Source: an uncultured Collinsella sp.
GTDB lineage: Bacteria; Actinomycetota; Coriobacteriia; Coriobacteriales; Coriobacteriaceae
NCBI GenBank assembly: GCA_900546105.1
Contig: URBP01000037.1
Span: 1 to 19,119, forward strand
Length of the DNA stretch: 19,119 bases
Direction of reading: 5' to 3'
Numbering within the stretch: position 1 is the first letter of the stretch; every line of letters begins with the position of its first letter. The notes beneath the pieces are model-generated. The model had not been told where the DNA came from, did no database searches, and saw only the letters and a list, made by a program, of their open reading frames with translations. The position numbers and the translations under genes are program-made. Below are positions 7,748-15,334 of the stretch, piece after piece.

Positions 7748-9601
7748 TTACATCTGCTCGGGCGCGGAAACGCCAACGAGGGTGAGCACCAAAGCGAGCG
7801 TCACGCGGACGGCATCGCAAGCGGCCAGACGGGCACGCGAAAGCTCGGGGTCGACGGGACGGCCCTCGCTCGGCAGCACCTGGCAGGCAGCGTAGAAGCT
7901 GTGGAAGTCACCGGCGAGTTCCTCGGCAAAGTGCGTCAGACGGAACGGGGCGCGATCGCGAGCGCAGCTGGCAATCAGATCGGTGAGCTCGTTGAGCTTA
8001 CGCGAAAGGGCGAGCTCGGTCGGGTCAGTCAACAGCGAGTAATCGACGTTCTCACCGATGGCCTTGGCGGCGACGGCCTTCATGCCCATCTCGTCAGCCT
8101 GCTCGGGCGTGACATCGGCGGCACGGCGCAGGATGGAGCACACGCGGGCGTGAGCGTACTGCACGTAGTACACCGGGTTGGAGTTGTCGCGTTTCTTAAC
8201 GGCCTCAATATCGAAGTCGACCATCTGGTTGGAGCTCTTGGAGATGAGCGTGTAGCGAGCGGCATCGGAGCCGACCTCGTCGACGAGCTCCTGCAGGGTC
8301 ACCATAGTGCCCTTACGCTTGGACATACGGACAGGCTTGCCGTTGCGCAGCAGGTTGACGAGCTGGCCCAGCAGAACCTCGAACTTGCCGGGGTAACCCA
8401 AGGCATCGCAGACGCAGCGGACGCGCTCGATGTAGCCGTGGTGGTCGGCACCCCAGATGTCGATGACATGGTCGACGCGCTGGAACTTGTCCCAGTGATA
8501 GGCAACGTCGGAGGCGAAGTAGGTGTACTCGCCATCGGACTTGATCAGCACACGGTCCTTGTCGTCGCCCAGATCGGTGGAGCGGAACCACAGGGCACCG
8601 TCCTTGGTGTAGAGGTAGCCCATCTTGTCGAGCTTCTCGAAAGCGCGGTCGACGGCGGAAGTGCCGGCGGTCTCGCCCTCGGTGTCCTTCACGTACAGCG
8701 AGCGCTCGGAGTACCAGCGGTCGAAGTCGCAGTTGACGGCGTGGCAGAGGTCGCGCATGTTGTCGACCATCTTTACGTAGCCGCGCTCGCGGAAGCTCTC
8801 CATGCGCTCCTGAGGATCGGCCTCGACCCACTTGTCGCCGTCGGTGCGCCAGAACTCGGCAGCCTCATCGATGATGTAGTCGCCGCCGTAGGAGTCCTTG
8901 CCCAGAGTCTCGGCAAAGTTGTCCTGATACGGATGGGTCTCGGGGTGCTCGTCGCCCTCGTCGGCAACAAAGGCGTCGCGGTCGGCGATCAGAAGCTTGT
9001 GAGCCTCGTCGATATCCACGCCCTGCTTGGCGATGATGTCGGCAAGCTGCATATAGCGCGTGCTGATGGAGTTGCCGAAGGTGTTCATCTGAGAGCCGTG
9101 ATCGTTGATGTAGAACTCACGCTGGATGTCGTAACCGGCGTGGTCCATAACACGGCAGAGCGAGTCGCCCAGCGCGGCCCAGCGGCCATGGCCGATGTGC
9201 ATGGGGCCGACGGGGTTGGCGGAAACGAACTCGACCTGGGTCTTCAGGCCACCACCGACGTTGGACTTAGCGAAGTCCATGCCCTTCTCGCGAGCCTCGC
9301 CAAAGATGGCATTCTTGACGGCGACGGAGAGGTAGAAGTTGATGAAGCCGGGGCCTGCGATCTCGACCTTCTCGATCGCGGGGTCCTCGGGCATATGGGC
9401 AACAATGGCCTCGGCGATCTTACGCGGGGCGCAGTGGGCCAGCTTGGCGGACTTCAGGGCCATGGTAGAGGTCCACTCGCCATGAGAAGTATCAGCCGGT
9501 CGCTCGATAGCGCAATCGTCAAGTTCAAATGCGGAAAGGTCGCCGGCCTCCTGGGCCGCAGCAAGCGCAGCGCGTACCAGCTCTTCAATCTTCTCGGGCA
9601 T
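7748..9601 (-). CDS. argS: Arginyl-tRNA synthetase
   Basis: A 617-residue class I aminoacyl-tRNA synthetase that charges tRNA-Arg with arginine in the cytosol. The N-terminal Arg-tRNA-synthetase domain covers the first ~100 residues. The HIGH motif is GPMHIGHG near 131-138. The KMSKS equivalent is MSKRKGT near 424-430, followed by VTLQELVDEVGSDAARY, as is usual for ArgRS. The C-terminal DALR anticodon-binding domain ends in LVGVSAPEQM. Length matches the family. The ATG at 9601 is chosen because GGAGG lies about 5 bases upstream; the frame continues 43 codons further without family similarity. The gene is transcribed alone, divergently from carD, with several TGCATA-type half-sites upstream that could be arginine-repressor sites (see 9718-9875). 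Confidence 0.97.
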   Translation of the reverse strand: MPEKIEELVRAALAAAQEAGDLSAFELDDCAIERPADTSHGEWTSTMALKSAKLAHCAPRKIAEAIVAHMPEDPAIEKVEIAGPGFINFYLSVAVKNAIFGEAREKGMDFAKSNVGGGLKTQVEFVSANPVGPMHIGHGRWAALGDSLCRVMDHAGYDIQREFYINDHGSQMNTFGNSISTRYMQLADIIAKQGVDIDEAHKLLIADRDAFVADEGDEHPETHPYQDNFAETLGKDSYGGDYIIDEAAEFWRTDGDKWVEADPQERMESFRERGYVKMVDNMRDLCHAVNCDFDRWYSERSLYVKDTEGETAGTSAVDRAFEKLDKMGYLYTKDGALWFRSTDLGDDKDRVLIKSDGEYTYFASDVAYHWDKFQRVDHVIDIWGADHHGYIERVRCVCDALGYPGKFEVLLGQLVNLLRNGKPVRMSKRKGTMVTLQELVDEVGSDAARYTLISKSSNQMVDFDIEAVKKRDNSNPVYYVQYAHARVCSILRRAADVTPEQADEMGMKAVAAKAIGENVDYSLLTDPTELALSRKLNELTDLIASCARDRAPFRLTHFAEELAGDFHSFYAACQVLPSEGRPVDPELSRARLAACDAVRVTLALVLTLVGVSAPEQM

Positions 9602-9668
9602 AGATCCTCCTTGTGTTAAAGCCCCCGAGCTCTTGGTCACTCGTAGGGCAAAAGCCAGAGTTTGTAGC

Positions 9669-9697
9669 ACTCTATCACAAGCGACGGGCACTGTCGC
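9669..9697 (-). promoter_or_regulatory. Candidate argS promoter
   Basis: On the minus strand, GCGACA (9697-9692) and TAGAGT (9674-9669) are separated by 17 bp, and TG one base upstream of TAGAGT gives an extended -10. The leader to the ATG at 9601 would be about 60 bases. Both hexamers match consensus at four of six positions. Confidence 0.4.
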
Positions 9698-9717
9698 AGG
9701 GTAAAGCCAATCGATAT

Positions 9718-9875
9718 TGCATATGCACAAAATTGACTACAGCTTGTATGGAGTCACTCAAAGATGCCGGTCTGCCTGCAGATTATGCAGGCGTTGAAAA
9801 TGCATAAAGGTGTGAATGAGCTGTGTCTGTTATCGAATACTCTTACCTATCGGAGTTGTGTGCTTTTCCTGCATA
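9718..9875. promoter_or_regulatory. Cluster of TGCATA half-sites, possible repressor boxes
   Basis: The argS-carD gap holds the palindrome TGCATATGCA (9718-9727), an inverted pair TTATGCA (9783-9789) and TGCATAA (9801-9807) 11 bases apart, and TGCATAAAG again at 9870-9878. The region also has the palindrome GCCTGCA-GATTA-TGCAGGC (9774-9792). ArgR-type operators in many bacteria are AT-rich palindromes built on TGCAT or TGAAT half-sites, so arginine control of argS is a reasonable guess. The protein that binds is not shown by sequence. No convincing gene lies in the 342-bp gap 9602-9943. Confidence 0.4.
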
Positions 9876-9903
9876 AAGTGATGGTTTGCGCACGTCAGCG
9901 TGG

Positions 9904-9929
9904 TATTCTTAACATACGTAAATACGTAT
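9904..9929 (+). promoter_or_regulatory. carD promoter -10 region and 16-bp palindromic operator
   Basis: TATTCT at 9904-9909, preceded by TG to give an extended -10, is followed at once by the perfect palindrome ATACGTA-AA-TACGTAT (9914-9929). That position is where transcription would start. The placement between the -10 and the GGAGG is that of a repressor operator or a start-site control element. I see no convincing -35. Confidence 0.45.
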
Positions 9930-9943
9930 AAGTTGGAGGTAGC

Positions 9944-10429
9944 ATGTTCTCAATCGGTCAACACGTCATTCATCCGGGTCAGGGAGTCTGCACCGTCGTC
10001 GGCTTTAGGGACGACACGCCGCAGCCCATGCTGCTGCTCGAGACCAAGCAGGGACATGCGCAGACGATCCTCATGTACCCCGTGGCGCAGGCCGACCGTC
10101 TGCATGCCGCCATCTCGCAGCAAGATGCCGAGCACCTGCTGAGCCACTATGACGAGCTGGAGTGCGACACCTTTACCGAGCGCAACAGTTCACTTGAGGA
10201 GACGCACTTTAAGCAGCAGCTCAAGCTGGGCGCGCCCGAAACGGTCCGCGTGGCAAAGACCATGATGCACCGCATTCGTCAGGCCGAGGAAGCTGATAAA
10301 AAACCCAGCTCCTACTACATGCGCGTACTCAAGGAGGCCAAGCGCCGCTCCATCGAGGAGTTCGCTGTGGCCTTGGGCGTCACCGAGGAGGCCGCCGAAG
10401 CCCGCCTAGCCCAAGCCGCCCTCAACTAA
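9944..10429 (+). CDS. CarD/CdnL-family RNA polymerase-binding transcription regulator
   Basis: A 161-residue cytosolic protein of the CarD/CdnL/TRCF-interaction family. It opens with MFSIGQHVIHPGQGVCTVVGF, the start of the Tudor-like domain that binds the RNA polymerase beta subunit (about residues 1-65). A helical C-terminal half follows, which in CarD contacts the upstream edge of the promoter bubble and stabilises the open complex. Length is the usual ~160. The helical part is less conserved; it is rich in Glu, Lys and Arg and includes RIRQAEEADKKPSSYYMRVLKEAKRRSIEEFAVALG. The ATG at 9944 has TTGGAGG four bases upstream. It is monocistronic, ended by the hairpin at 10443-10483. The palindrome at 9914-9929 suggests regulated expression. 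Confidence 0.88.
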   Translation: MFSIGQHVIHPGQGVCTVVGFRDDTPQPMLLLETKQGHAQTILMYPVAQADRLHAAISQQDAEHLLSHYDELECDTFTERNSSLEETHFKQQLKLGAPETVRVAKTMMHRIRQAEEADKKPSSYYMRVLKEAKRRSIEEFAVALGVTEEAAEARLAQAALN

Positions 10430-10442
10430 CCCATCCGCGCCA

Positions 10443-10483
10443 AAAACCACCACAAAGGGGACAGACACCTTTGTGGTGGTTTT
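10443..10483 (+). terminator. carD terminator, copy A of a hairpin repeat
   Basis: A perfect 16-bp stem (10443-10458 with 10468-10483), loop GGACAGACA, ends in TTTT and lies 13 bases after the carD stop. Its reverse complement matches the hairpin at 11154-11196 through the core stem and 8 of 9 loop bases, so it is one copy of a dispersed repeat that doubles as a terminator. Confidence 0.85.
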
Positions 10484-10537
10484 CTTGTTCTAGTAGTATT
10501 CATTCTTATCGATACCCACGAGCACAAGGAGTCTCTT

Positions 10538-11137
10538 ATGGCAGAGCCGCTTACCGCTGGAATCACCCGCGACCGCGCGTTCGAACTGCTCAACGAGCAC
10601 AACAAGGACCCGTTCCACATCACCCATGGCGAGACGGTCGAGGGCACTATGCGCTACTTTGCGCGCGAGTTCGACCCCGAGAACGAGGAGTTTTGGGGCA
10701 TCGTCGGTCTGCTGCACGACCTGGATTGGGAGGAGCATGAGGACGACCCCATGAACCACACCATCTATGCTGCCGAGATTCTTGAGGGCGAAGGTGCGTC
10801 TCCCGAGCTCATTCGCGCCATCCAGACGCACACGTCGGACTTCAACACCTCGCTGCCCAAACCCGGGCTGAAGATGGAAAAGATCCTATTTGCCTGCGAT
10901 GAGCTCACCGGCCTGATCGGCGCTGCCGTCATCATGCGCCCGAGCAAGAGCGTTATGGACTTTACGACCAAGTCGCTCAAGAAGAAATTCAAGGATAAGC
11001 GCTTTGCCGCCGGCTGCTCGCGCGATGTAATTTCGCAGGGCGCCGAGATGCTCGGCTGGGAGCTCCCCGAGCTCTTTGACCGCACCATCGCGGCCATGCA
11101 GTCCTTCGCCCCCGACCGCGATACCTTCCAGGCCTAA
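10538..11137 (+). CDS. HD-domain metal-dependent phosphohydrolase
   Basis: A 199-residue soluble protein of the HD superfamily, whose members cleave phosphomonoesters, phosphodiesters or nucleotides with metal ions. The signature is present: His30 in FHITHGE, the His60-Asp61 pair in LLHDLDWE, His74, and a distal Asp121 in FACDELTG. The motif order FxxTHGxxVE...LLHDxDxE...HxxxAAEIL is shared with a group of uncharacterised bacterial HD hydrolases; the substrate is unknown. The ATG at 10538 has AAGGAG about 7 bases upstream. The 50-base space after the carD terminator contains TTGTTC and TATCGA 16 bp apart as a weak promoter. The gene is bracketed by two inverted copies of the same hairpin repeat. 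Confidence 0.85.
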   Translation: MAEPLTAGITRDRAFELLNEHNKDPFHITHGETVEGTMRYFAREFDPENEEFWGIVGLLHDLDWEEHEDDPMNHTIYAAEILEGEGASPELIRAIQTHTSDFNTSLPKPGLKMEKILFACDELTGLIGAAVIMRPSKSVMDFTTKSLKKKFKDKRFAAGCSRDVISQGAEMLGWELPELFDRTIAAMQSFAPDRDTFQA

Positions 11138-11153
11138 CCTGCCGCTTCACCTA

Positions 11154-11196
11154 AATAACCACCACAAAGGTGCCTGTCCCCTTTGTGGTGGTTATT
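11154..11196. terminator. Terminator hairpin, copy B, between convergent genes
   Basis: A perfect 17-bp stem (11154-11170 with 11180-11196), loop TGCCTGTCC, lies between the convergent HD-hydrolase and proA genes. The stem core is the same as copy A at 10443-10483, in opposite orientation. T tracts are short on both sides, so it may be weaker as a terminator than copy A. Confidence 0.75.
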
Positions 11197-11209
11197 GTTT
11201 GAGTGGGCG

Positions 11210-12496
11210 TTAGGGGCGGACCTGGCCGGTGCCGCGGAGCTTGTATTTGTAGGTGGTGAGGGCCTCGGCGGCGAAGGGGCCGCGGGCGTGGAGCTTTTGG
11301 GTCGAGATGCCGATCTCGGCGCCCAGGCCAAACTCGCCGCCGTCGGTGAAGCGCGTGCTGGCGTTGGCGTACACGGCCGAGGCATCGACCGCATCCAGGA
11401 AGCGCTCGCAAGCATCCGTGTCCTCGGCAACGATGGCCTCGGAGTGCATCGTGCCGTAGCGGTTGATGTGTGCGATGGCCTCGTCCTCGCTTGCCACGAC
11501 CTTCACGCTCATCTCGAGCGCCAGGTACTCGCGACCCCAGTCCTCCTCAGTCGCGGCGACGTAGTCATCACCCTCGGCAAGCCCGGCATCGGCGCATGCG
11601 GCGCAGGTTGCCTCGTCGCCGTGAATGAGCACGCCGTGGTCGTGCAGCACGGCCACGACCGCAGGCAAAAACGCATCGGCCACAGCACGGTCGACCAGCA
11701 GCGACTCGGCGGCATTGCACACGCCTACGCGCTGGGTCTTGGCATTGACGATAATGTTGAGCGCTTTATCGAAGTCGGCGGATTCATGCACGTAGATGTG
11801 GCAGTTACCCGTACCCGTCTCGATCACCGGTACGAGCGACTCGCGCACGCAGCGCTGGATCAGGCCTGCACCGCCGCGCGGAATGAGTACGTCGACAACG
11901 CCGCGGAGCTTCATGAGCTCGCCAGTGGCCTCGCGGTCGGTGGACTCGATCATCGACACGGCCTCGCGCGGGAAGCCCTTGGCCTCGAGCGCATCGGCCA
12001 GCAGCTCGGCGATCATGGCACACGAGTGATAGGCCAGCGAGCCGCCGCGCAGAATGCAGGCGTTGCCGGTGCGGATGCAGATGCCTGCGGCGTCGGCCGT
12101 CACGTTGGGGCGCGCCTCGTAGACCATAGCGACCAGGCCCAACGGCACGCTCACGCGGGTGAGGTCCACGCCGCTTGCGAGTATGCGGTGGTCGAGCACG
12201 CGGCCCACGGGATCGGGCAGCTCGGCGAGCTTCTCCAAACCGGCGGCCATGCCCTCGACGCGCTCGGGCGTCAGCAGCAGGCGATCGAGCAGCCCGGCCG
12301 AGGTGCCCGCATCGCGCGCAGCGGACATATCGAGCTCGTTGGCGGCGACGATGGAGTCGACACCGTTGCGCAGTGCTGCGGCCATGGCGCGCACGGCCTC
12401 CTGGCGCTGCTCATCGCTCGCCGTGGCAAGCGAGGCCGACGCCGCCTTGGCGGCAACGGCAAGATCGTGGACATACGTGGCTATATCGACCGACAT
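11210..12496 (-). CDS. proA: Gamma-glutamyl phosphate reductase
   Basis: A 428-residue cytosolic enzyme of the aldehyde dehydrogenase superfamily that reduces gamma-glutamyl phosphate with NADPH to glutamate 5-semialdehyde, the second step of proline synthesis. Family motifs are PLGLVAMVYEARPNVTADA (NADP-binding region), IPRGGAGLI, ETGTGNCHIYV, and QRVGVCNAAESLLV with the catalytic Cys260. The C-terminal FTDGGEFGLGAEIGISTQKLHARGP is highly typical of ProA. Length is normal. The ATG at 12496 has AGGAG 11 bases upstream, slightly far. Its partner proB lies about 1.6 kb away on the same strand, separated by an oppositely oriented peptidase gene, so the usual proBA operon is broken here. A promoter is expected in 12497-12609, but I could not pick a convincing one. 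Confidence 0.97.
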   Translation of the reverse strand: MSVDIATYVHDLAVAAKAASASLATASDEQRQEAVRAMAAALRNGVDSIVAANELDMSAARDAGTSAGLLDRLLLTPERVEGMAAGLEKLAELPDPVGRVLDHRILASGVDLTRVSVPLGLVAMVYEARPNVTADAAGICIRTGNACILRGGSLAYHSCAMIAELLADALEAKGFPREAVSMIESTDREATGELMKLRGVVDVLIPRGGAGLIQRCVRESLVPVIETGTGNCHIYVHESADFDKALNIIVNAKTQRVGVCNAAESLLVDRAVADAFLPAVVAVLHDHGVLIHGDEATCAACADAGLAEGDDYVAATEEDWGREYLALEMSVKVVASEDEAIAHINRYGTMHSEAIVAEDTDACERFLDAVDASAVYANASTRFTDGGEFGLGAEIGISTQKLHARGPFAAEALTTYKYKLRGTGQVRP

Positions 12497-12540
12497 GGGC
12501 GGCCCTTTCTCCTAGATGTTTGCCCACCATGGTAGCCGAT

Positions 12541-12571
12541 TTGCACATACCTTCGTCTGCGGCGGTAGAAT
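12541..12571 (+). promoter_or_regulatory. Candidate promoter of the S33 peptidase gene
   Basis: TTGCAC (12541-12546) and TAGAAT (12566-12571), with the -10 matching five of six positions but a long 19-bp spacer, lie about 39 bases ahead of the ATG at 12610 in the gap shared with proA. Confidence 0.4.
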
Positions 12572-12609
12572 TGGTCAACCCGAAACACCGCAACGAACGG
12601 AAGACTCAC

Positions 12610-14028
12610 ATGGCCCTCATCACTTCGTACCACGTCCCCGGCCTTTACGTCGAGGACCACAGCATCGACGTCCCCCTTGACTGGCGCGGCCTGGAGCCGA
12701 TGCTCCTAGCCGTCGGCAGCACCATGCGCCGCGGCGCCATGCCGGCACCCATCGCCGGCGCGCCCGAGAGCATCAAGCTCTTCTACCGCGTGGTTTGCGC
12801 ACCCGACCGCATCAACGACGATCTGCCGCTACTCCTGTTTTTGCAGGGCGGCCCCGGCGGCGAGAGCCCGCGTCCGCTGTCGCCCACAAGCGACGGCTGG
12901 ATCGAGGAGGCCGTCAAGCACTTCCGCGTAATCCTTCCCGACCAGCGCGGCACCGGACGCAGTAGCTGCGTGGACGGACGCACGATCAAGGCACTGGGCG
13001 AGCGCGCCGAGGCAGCCGGCGCCGATACAGCCCGCTCACAGGCGGACTTCCTCAAGCGCCACCTCGCCAGCTCCATCGTGCGCGATTTTGAGTACCTGCG
13101 CCTGGTGGGCTTTGGCGGCAAGCCCTGGGTCACACTCGGGCAGAGCTACGGCGGCTTTTTGACGCTGAGCTACCTGTCGCTCTTCCCCGAGGGCGTGACG
13201 GCGAGCTTTACCTGCGGCGGCATTCCGCACGTGCCGGCGAGCGCAAGCGAGGTCTACACGCACACCTTCCCGCGCATGGCCGCCAAGACGCAGCAGTATT
13301 ACGACCGCTACCCCGCCGACGTCGAGCGCGTGGCAGCCCTGGCCGATGCGCTCGAGGCACAGAAGCCCGTGCTGCCCGACGGCTCGCCGATGACGGTCGA
13401 GCGCCTACAGCTCATGGGCAGCGACTTTGGCATGAAGCCGAGCTTTGAACGCATGCATTGGATTATCGATCACGCTTTTGTTGATGGCGACGGCACGCTG
13501 ACCTGCAACGCCTCGGTATCTGACAGCTTCTTGATGCGCGCCTTCGAGCGCACCAACACTCGCACGAATCCGCTGTACTGGACGCTGCAGGAGTTCATAT
13601 ACGCCGACGGTAACACTATGCCCATTGGCTGGGCCGCGGCTGAAGAGAAGGCTCACCGCGCCGAGTTCGACACCCTCGCGCGCCCGCTCATGTTTACCGG
13701 CGAGGCCATGTTCCCGTGGATGTTTGAGCAGATGCCCGAGCTCAAGCCCTTCAAGCCCGCCATGGACCTGCTGATGGAAGACACCAGCTGGGATAAAATC
13801 TACGACCCGAAGCGACTGGCGTGCAACGAGGTGCCCCTGCAGGCCGCAGTGTATTTCGACGACATGTACGTGGATTCGGGCCTGCAGCTTGATACGCTCA
13901 GCCGCGTGGGCAACTCGCATGCCTGGGTGACCAACGAGTTCGAGCACGACGGTCTGCACGGCAGCGTGGTGTTCAAGCACCTCTTCGACGAAGCACTCAA
14001 CCGCGGAGACCTGCGCCGGATCTTCTAG
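12610..14028 (+). CDS. S33-family alpha/beta hydrolase, prolyl-aminopeptidase-like
   Basis: A 472-residue alpha/beta-hydrolase of peptidase family S33, whose members release N-terminal proline or short residues from peptides. The oxyanion motif is GGPGGESPRP (80-89). DQRGTGRS (111-118) is typical of proline iminopeptidases. The nucleophile is Ser179 in GQSYGG. The acid is one of the aspartates in DDMYVD (417-422), and the probable catalytic His446 lies in NEFEHDGLH. It has no signal peptide, so it is cytosolic and would act on imported or recycled peptides. The ATG at 12610 has GGAAG about 7 bases upstream; an open frame reaching upstream into proA is an overlap artefact. It sits between proA and proB, a fitting place for a proline-releasing enzyme, although specificity is not proven by sequence. 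Confidence 0.87.
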   Translation: MALITSYHVPGLYVEDHSIDVPLDWRGLEPMLLAVGSTMRRGAMPAPIAGAPESIKLFYRVVCAPDRINDDLPLLLFLQGGPGGESPRPLSPTSDGWIEEAVKHFRVILPDQRGTGRSSCVDGRTIKALGERAEAAGADTARSQADFLKRHLASSIVRDFEYLRLVGFGGKPWVTLGQSYGGFLTLSYLSLFPEGVTASFTCGGIPHVPASASEVYTHTFPRMAAKTQQYYDRYPADVERVAALADALEAQKPVLPDGSPMTVERLQLMGSDFGMKPSFERMHWIIDHAFVDGDGTLTCNASVSDSFLMRAFERTNTRTNPLYWTLQEFIYADGNTMPIGWAAAEEKAHRAEFDTLARPLMFTGEAMFPWMFEQMPELKPFKPAMDLLMEDTSWDKIYDPKRLACNEVPLQAAVYFDDMYVDSGLQLDTLSRVGNSHAWVTNEFEHDGLHGSVVFKHLFDEALNRGDLRRIF

Positions 14029-14030
14029 CA

Positions 14031-14082
14031 AAGGAGTGTCCCCACCTGCCGGCACATAAGGAACGTCCCCAAGTGCCGGCAC
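14031..14082. repeat. Tandem pair of 25-bp GTCCCC/GCCGGC repeats
   Basis: Two direct copies at 14031-14055 and 14058-14082 match at 21 of 25 positions. The shared pattern is AAGGA, two variable bases, GTCCCCA, two variable bases, TGCCGGCAC. Each ends in a palindrome built on GCCGGC, so the pair can fold into a hairpin. The array begins two bases after the peptidase stop codon and ends just before the terminator at 14085. The GTCCCC core recalls the loop of the hairpin repeats near 10460 and 11175. Confidence 0.75.
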
Positions 14083-14084
14083 GA

Positions 14085-14126
14085 GAAAGACAGCGCTGCG
14101 GGAAACGATCCGCAGCGCTGTCTTTC
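14085..14126. terminator. Terminator between convergent peptidase and proB genes
   Basis: A perfect 17-bp stem (14085-14101 with 14110-14126), loop of 8 bases, starts one base beyond the proB stop codon. On the plus strand it ends in TTTCTTTAT, so it probably ends both the peptidase and proB transcripts. Confidence 0.85.
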
Positions 14127-14127
14127 T

Positions 14128-15255
14128 TTATGCAAATACGATCAAGTTATCCCTGTGTATCGCCGGCTTCTCGGCCAGGTTAGCGAGCAGGCGGTTGCTG
14201 GCGATCTGGTCCTGGCGGCGTCCGGCTGCAAGCTCCAGCACGTCCGAATCGGCCTCGGCGATACCGCGGGCGACGACCATGCCGCTCGGGTCGCACACGT
14301 CGAGCACATCGCCCTCGGCAAACTGGCCATCGACCTCGCGAATACCCACCGCAAGCAGGGAAGAGCCACGGCTGACCAGCGCCTTCGCGGCACCATCATC
14401 GACCGTCACCGAGCCATGCGCCTTGTCGCCCAGTGCGATCCACAGCTTGCGGGGTGCGATGTCCAGACGCTCCGCCGGCGGATCGAACAGCGTGCCCACG
14501 CTCTCGCCGCGGGCGAGGCGCACGAGCGCATCGGGCTCCTCGCCCGAGCAAATCACGCTCTGAATGCCCGCCGTCATCAGGATGCGGCTCGCGCGGATCT
14601 TGGTAATCATGCCGCCCGTGCCCACCGATGTGGAAGAATCGCCCGCCGAGGCAATAATCTTGGCATCGATCTTATGCACGACAGGAACAAACTCGGCCGT
14701 GGGGTCCTCATGCGGATTGGCAGTATAGAGACCATCGATGTCCGAGAGCGTCACGCACAGATCGGCAGAAACCAGGCAGCTCACAAGCGCCGCCAGTGTG
14801 TCGTTGTCGCCAAACTTGATCTCGTCGACGGTGACGGTATCGTTCTCGTTGACGACCGGCACCACGCCCAGCTCAACCAGGCGCAGCAGGGCGTCGCGCG
14901 CGTGCAGGTAGGACGTGCGGCGGGCCGTATCGTGGCGCGTGAGCAGCACGAGCGAGGTGAGCAGGTCGCGCGTATGGAACTCCTCGTCGTAGGCCGACGA
15001 GATGATGCACTGACCGGCCGAGGCGCAGGCCTGTAAGCTCGGAAGGTCGCCGACCGGCTTGTGGTCGAAGCCCAACACGGGATAGCCACAGGCGATAGCG
15101 CCCGAGCTCACCACGACCAGACGCCAGCCGAGCTTGCGCAGCGCTGCGGCCTGATCGGCAAGTCCGCCGATAAAGGCGCGGTTGACCTTGCCATCGGCAC
15201 CCACCACCGTGGACGAACCGATCTTTACCACCATCGTTTTATAAGAAGTCGTCAT
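14128..15255 (-). CDS. proB: Glutamate 5-kinase with PUA domain
   Basis: A 375-residue cytosolic kinase that phosphorylates glutamate with ATP to gamma-glutamyl 5-phosphate, the first and feedback-inhibited step of proline synthesis. The amino-acid kinase domain fills about residues 1-260, with MVVKIGSSTVVG at its start, VVVSSGAIACGYPVLG, VVNENDTVTVDEIKFGDND and SDIDGLYTANP. A C-terminal PUA domain is at about 280-355 (GSVTVDDGAAKALVSRGSSLLAVGI). The start at 15255 has no visible ribosome binding site, and neither does the ATG seven codons in. It lies 79 bases after pncB on the same strand with no terminator between, so it may be translated from a longer transcript. Nothing suggests a missing catalytic residue. 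Confidence 0.96.
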   Translation of the reverse strand: MTTSYKTMVVKIGSSTVVGADGKVNRAFIGGLADQAAALRKLGWRLVVVSSGAIACGYPVLGFDHKPVGDLPSLQACASAGQCIISSAYDEEFHTRDLLTSLVLLTRHDTARRTSYLHARDALLRLVELGVVPVVNENDTVTVDEIKFGDNDTLAALVSCLVSADLCVTLSDIDGLYTANPHEDPTAEFVPVVHKIDAKIIASAGDSSTSVGTGGMITKIRASRILMTAGIQSVICSGEEPDALVRLARGESVGTLFDPPAERLDIAPRKLWIALGDKAHGSVTVDDGAAKALVSRGSSLLAVGIREVDGQFAEGDVLDVCDPSGMVVARGIAEADSDVLELAAGRRQDQIASNRLLANLAEKPAIHRDNLIVFA

Positions 15256-15334
15256 ACGTCAAACCAATCAACTGCTCAGCGAACGGCCGAGCTGGCGGCC
15301 AAGGGAGCGTGACTCGCCCCTACCGCCCAAGGAA

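Noticed and set aside
9748..9807. A 19-codon frame MESLKDAGLPADYAGVENA between argS and carD.
   Set aside because: There is no ribosome binding site, it overlaps palindromic regulatory sequence, and nothing supports translation.
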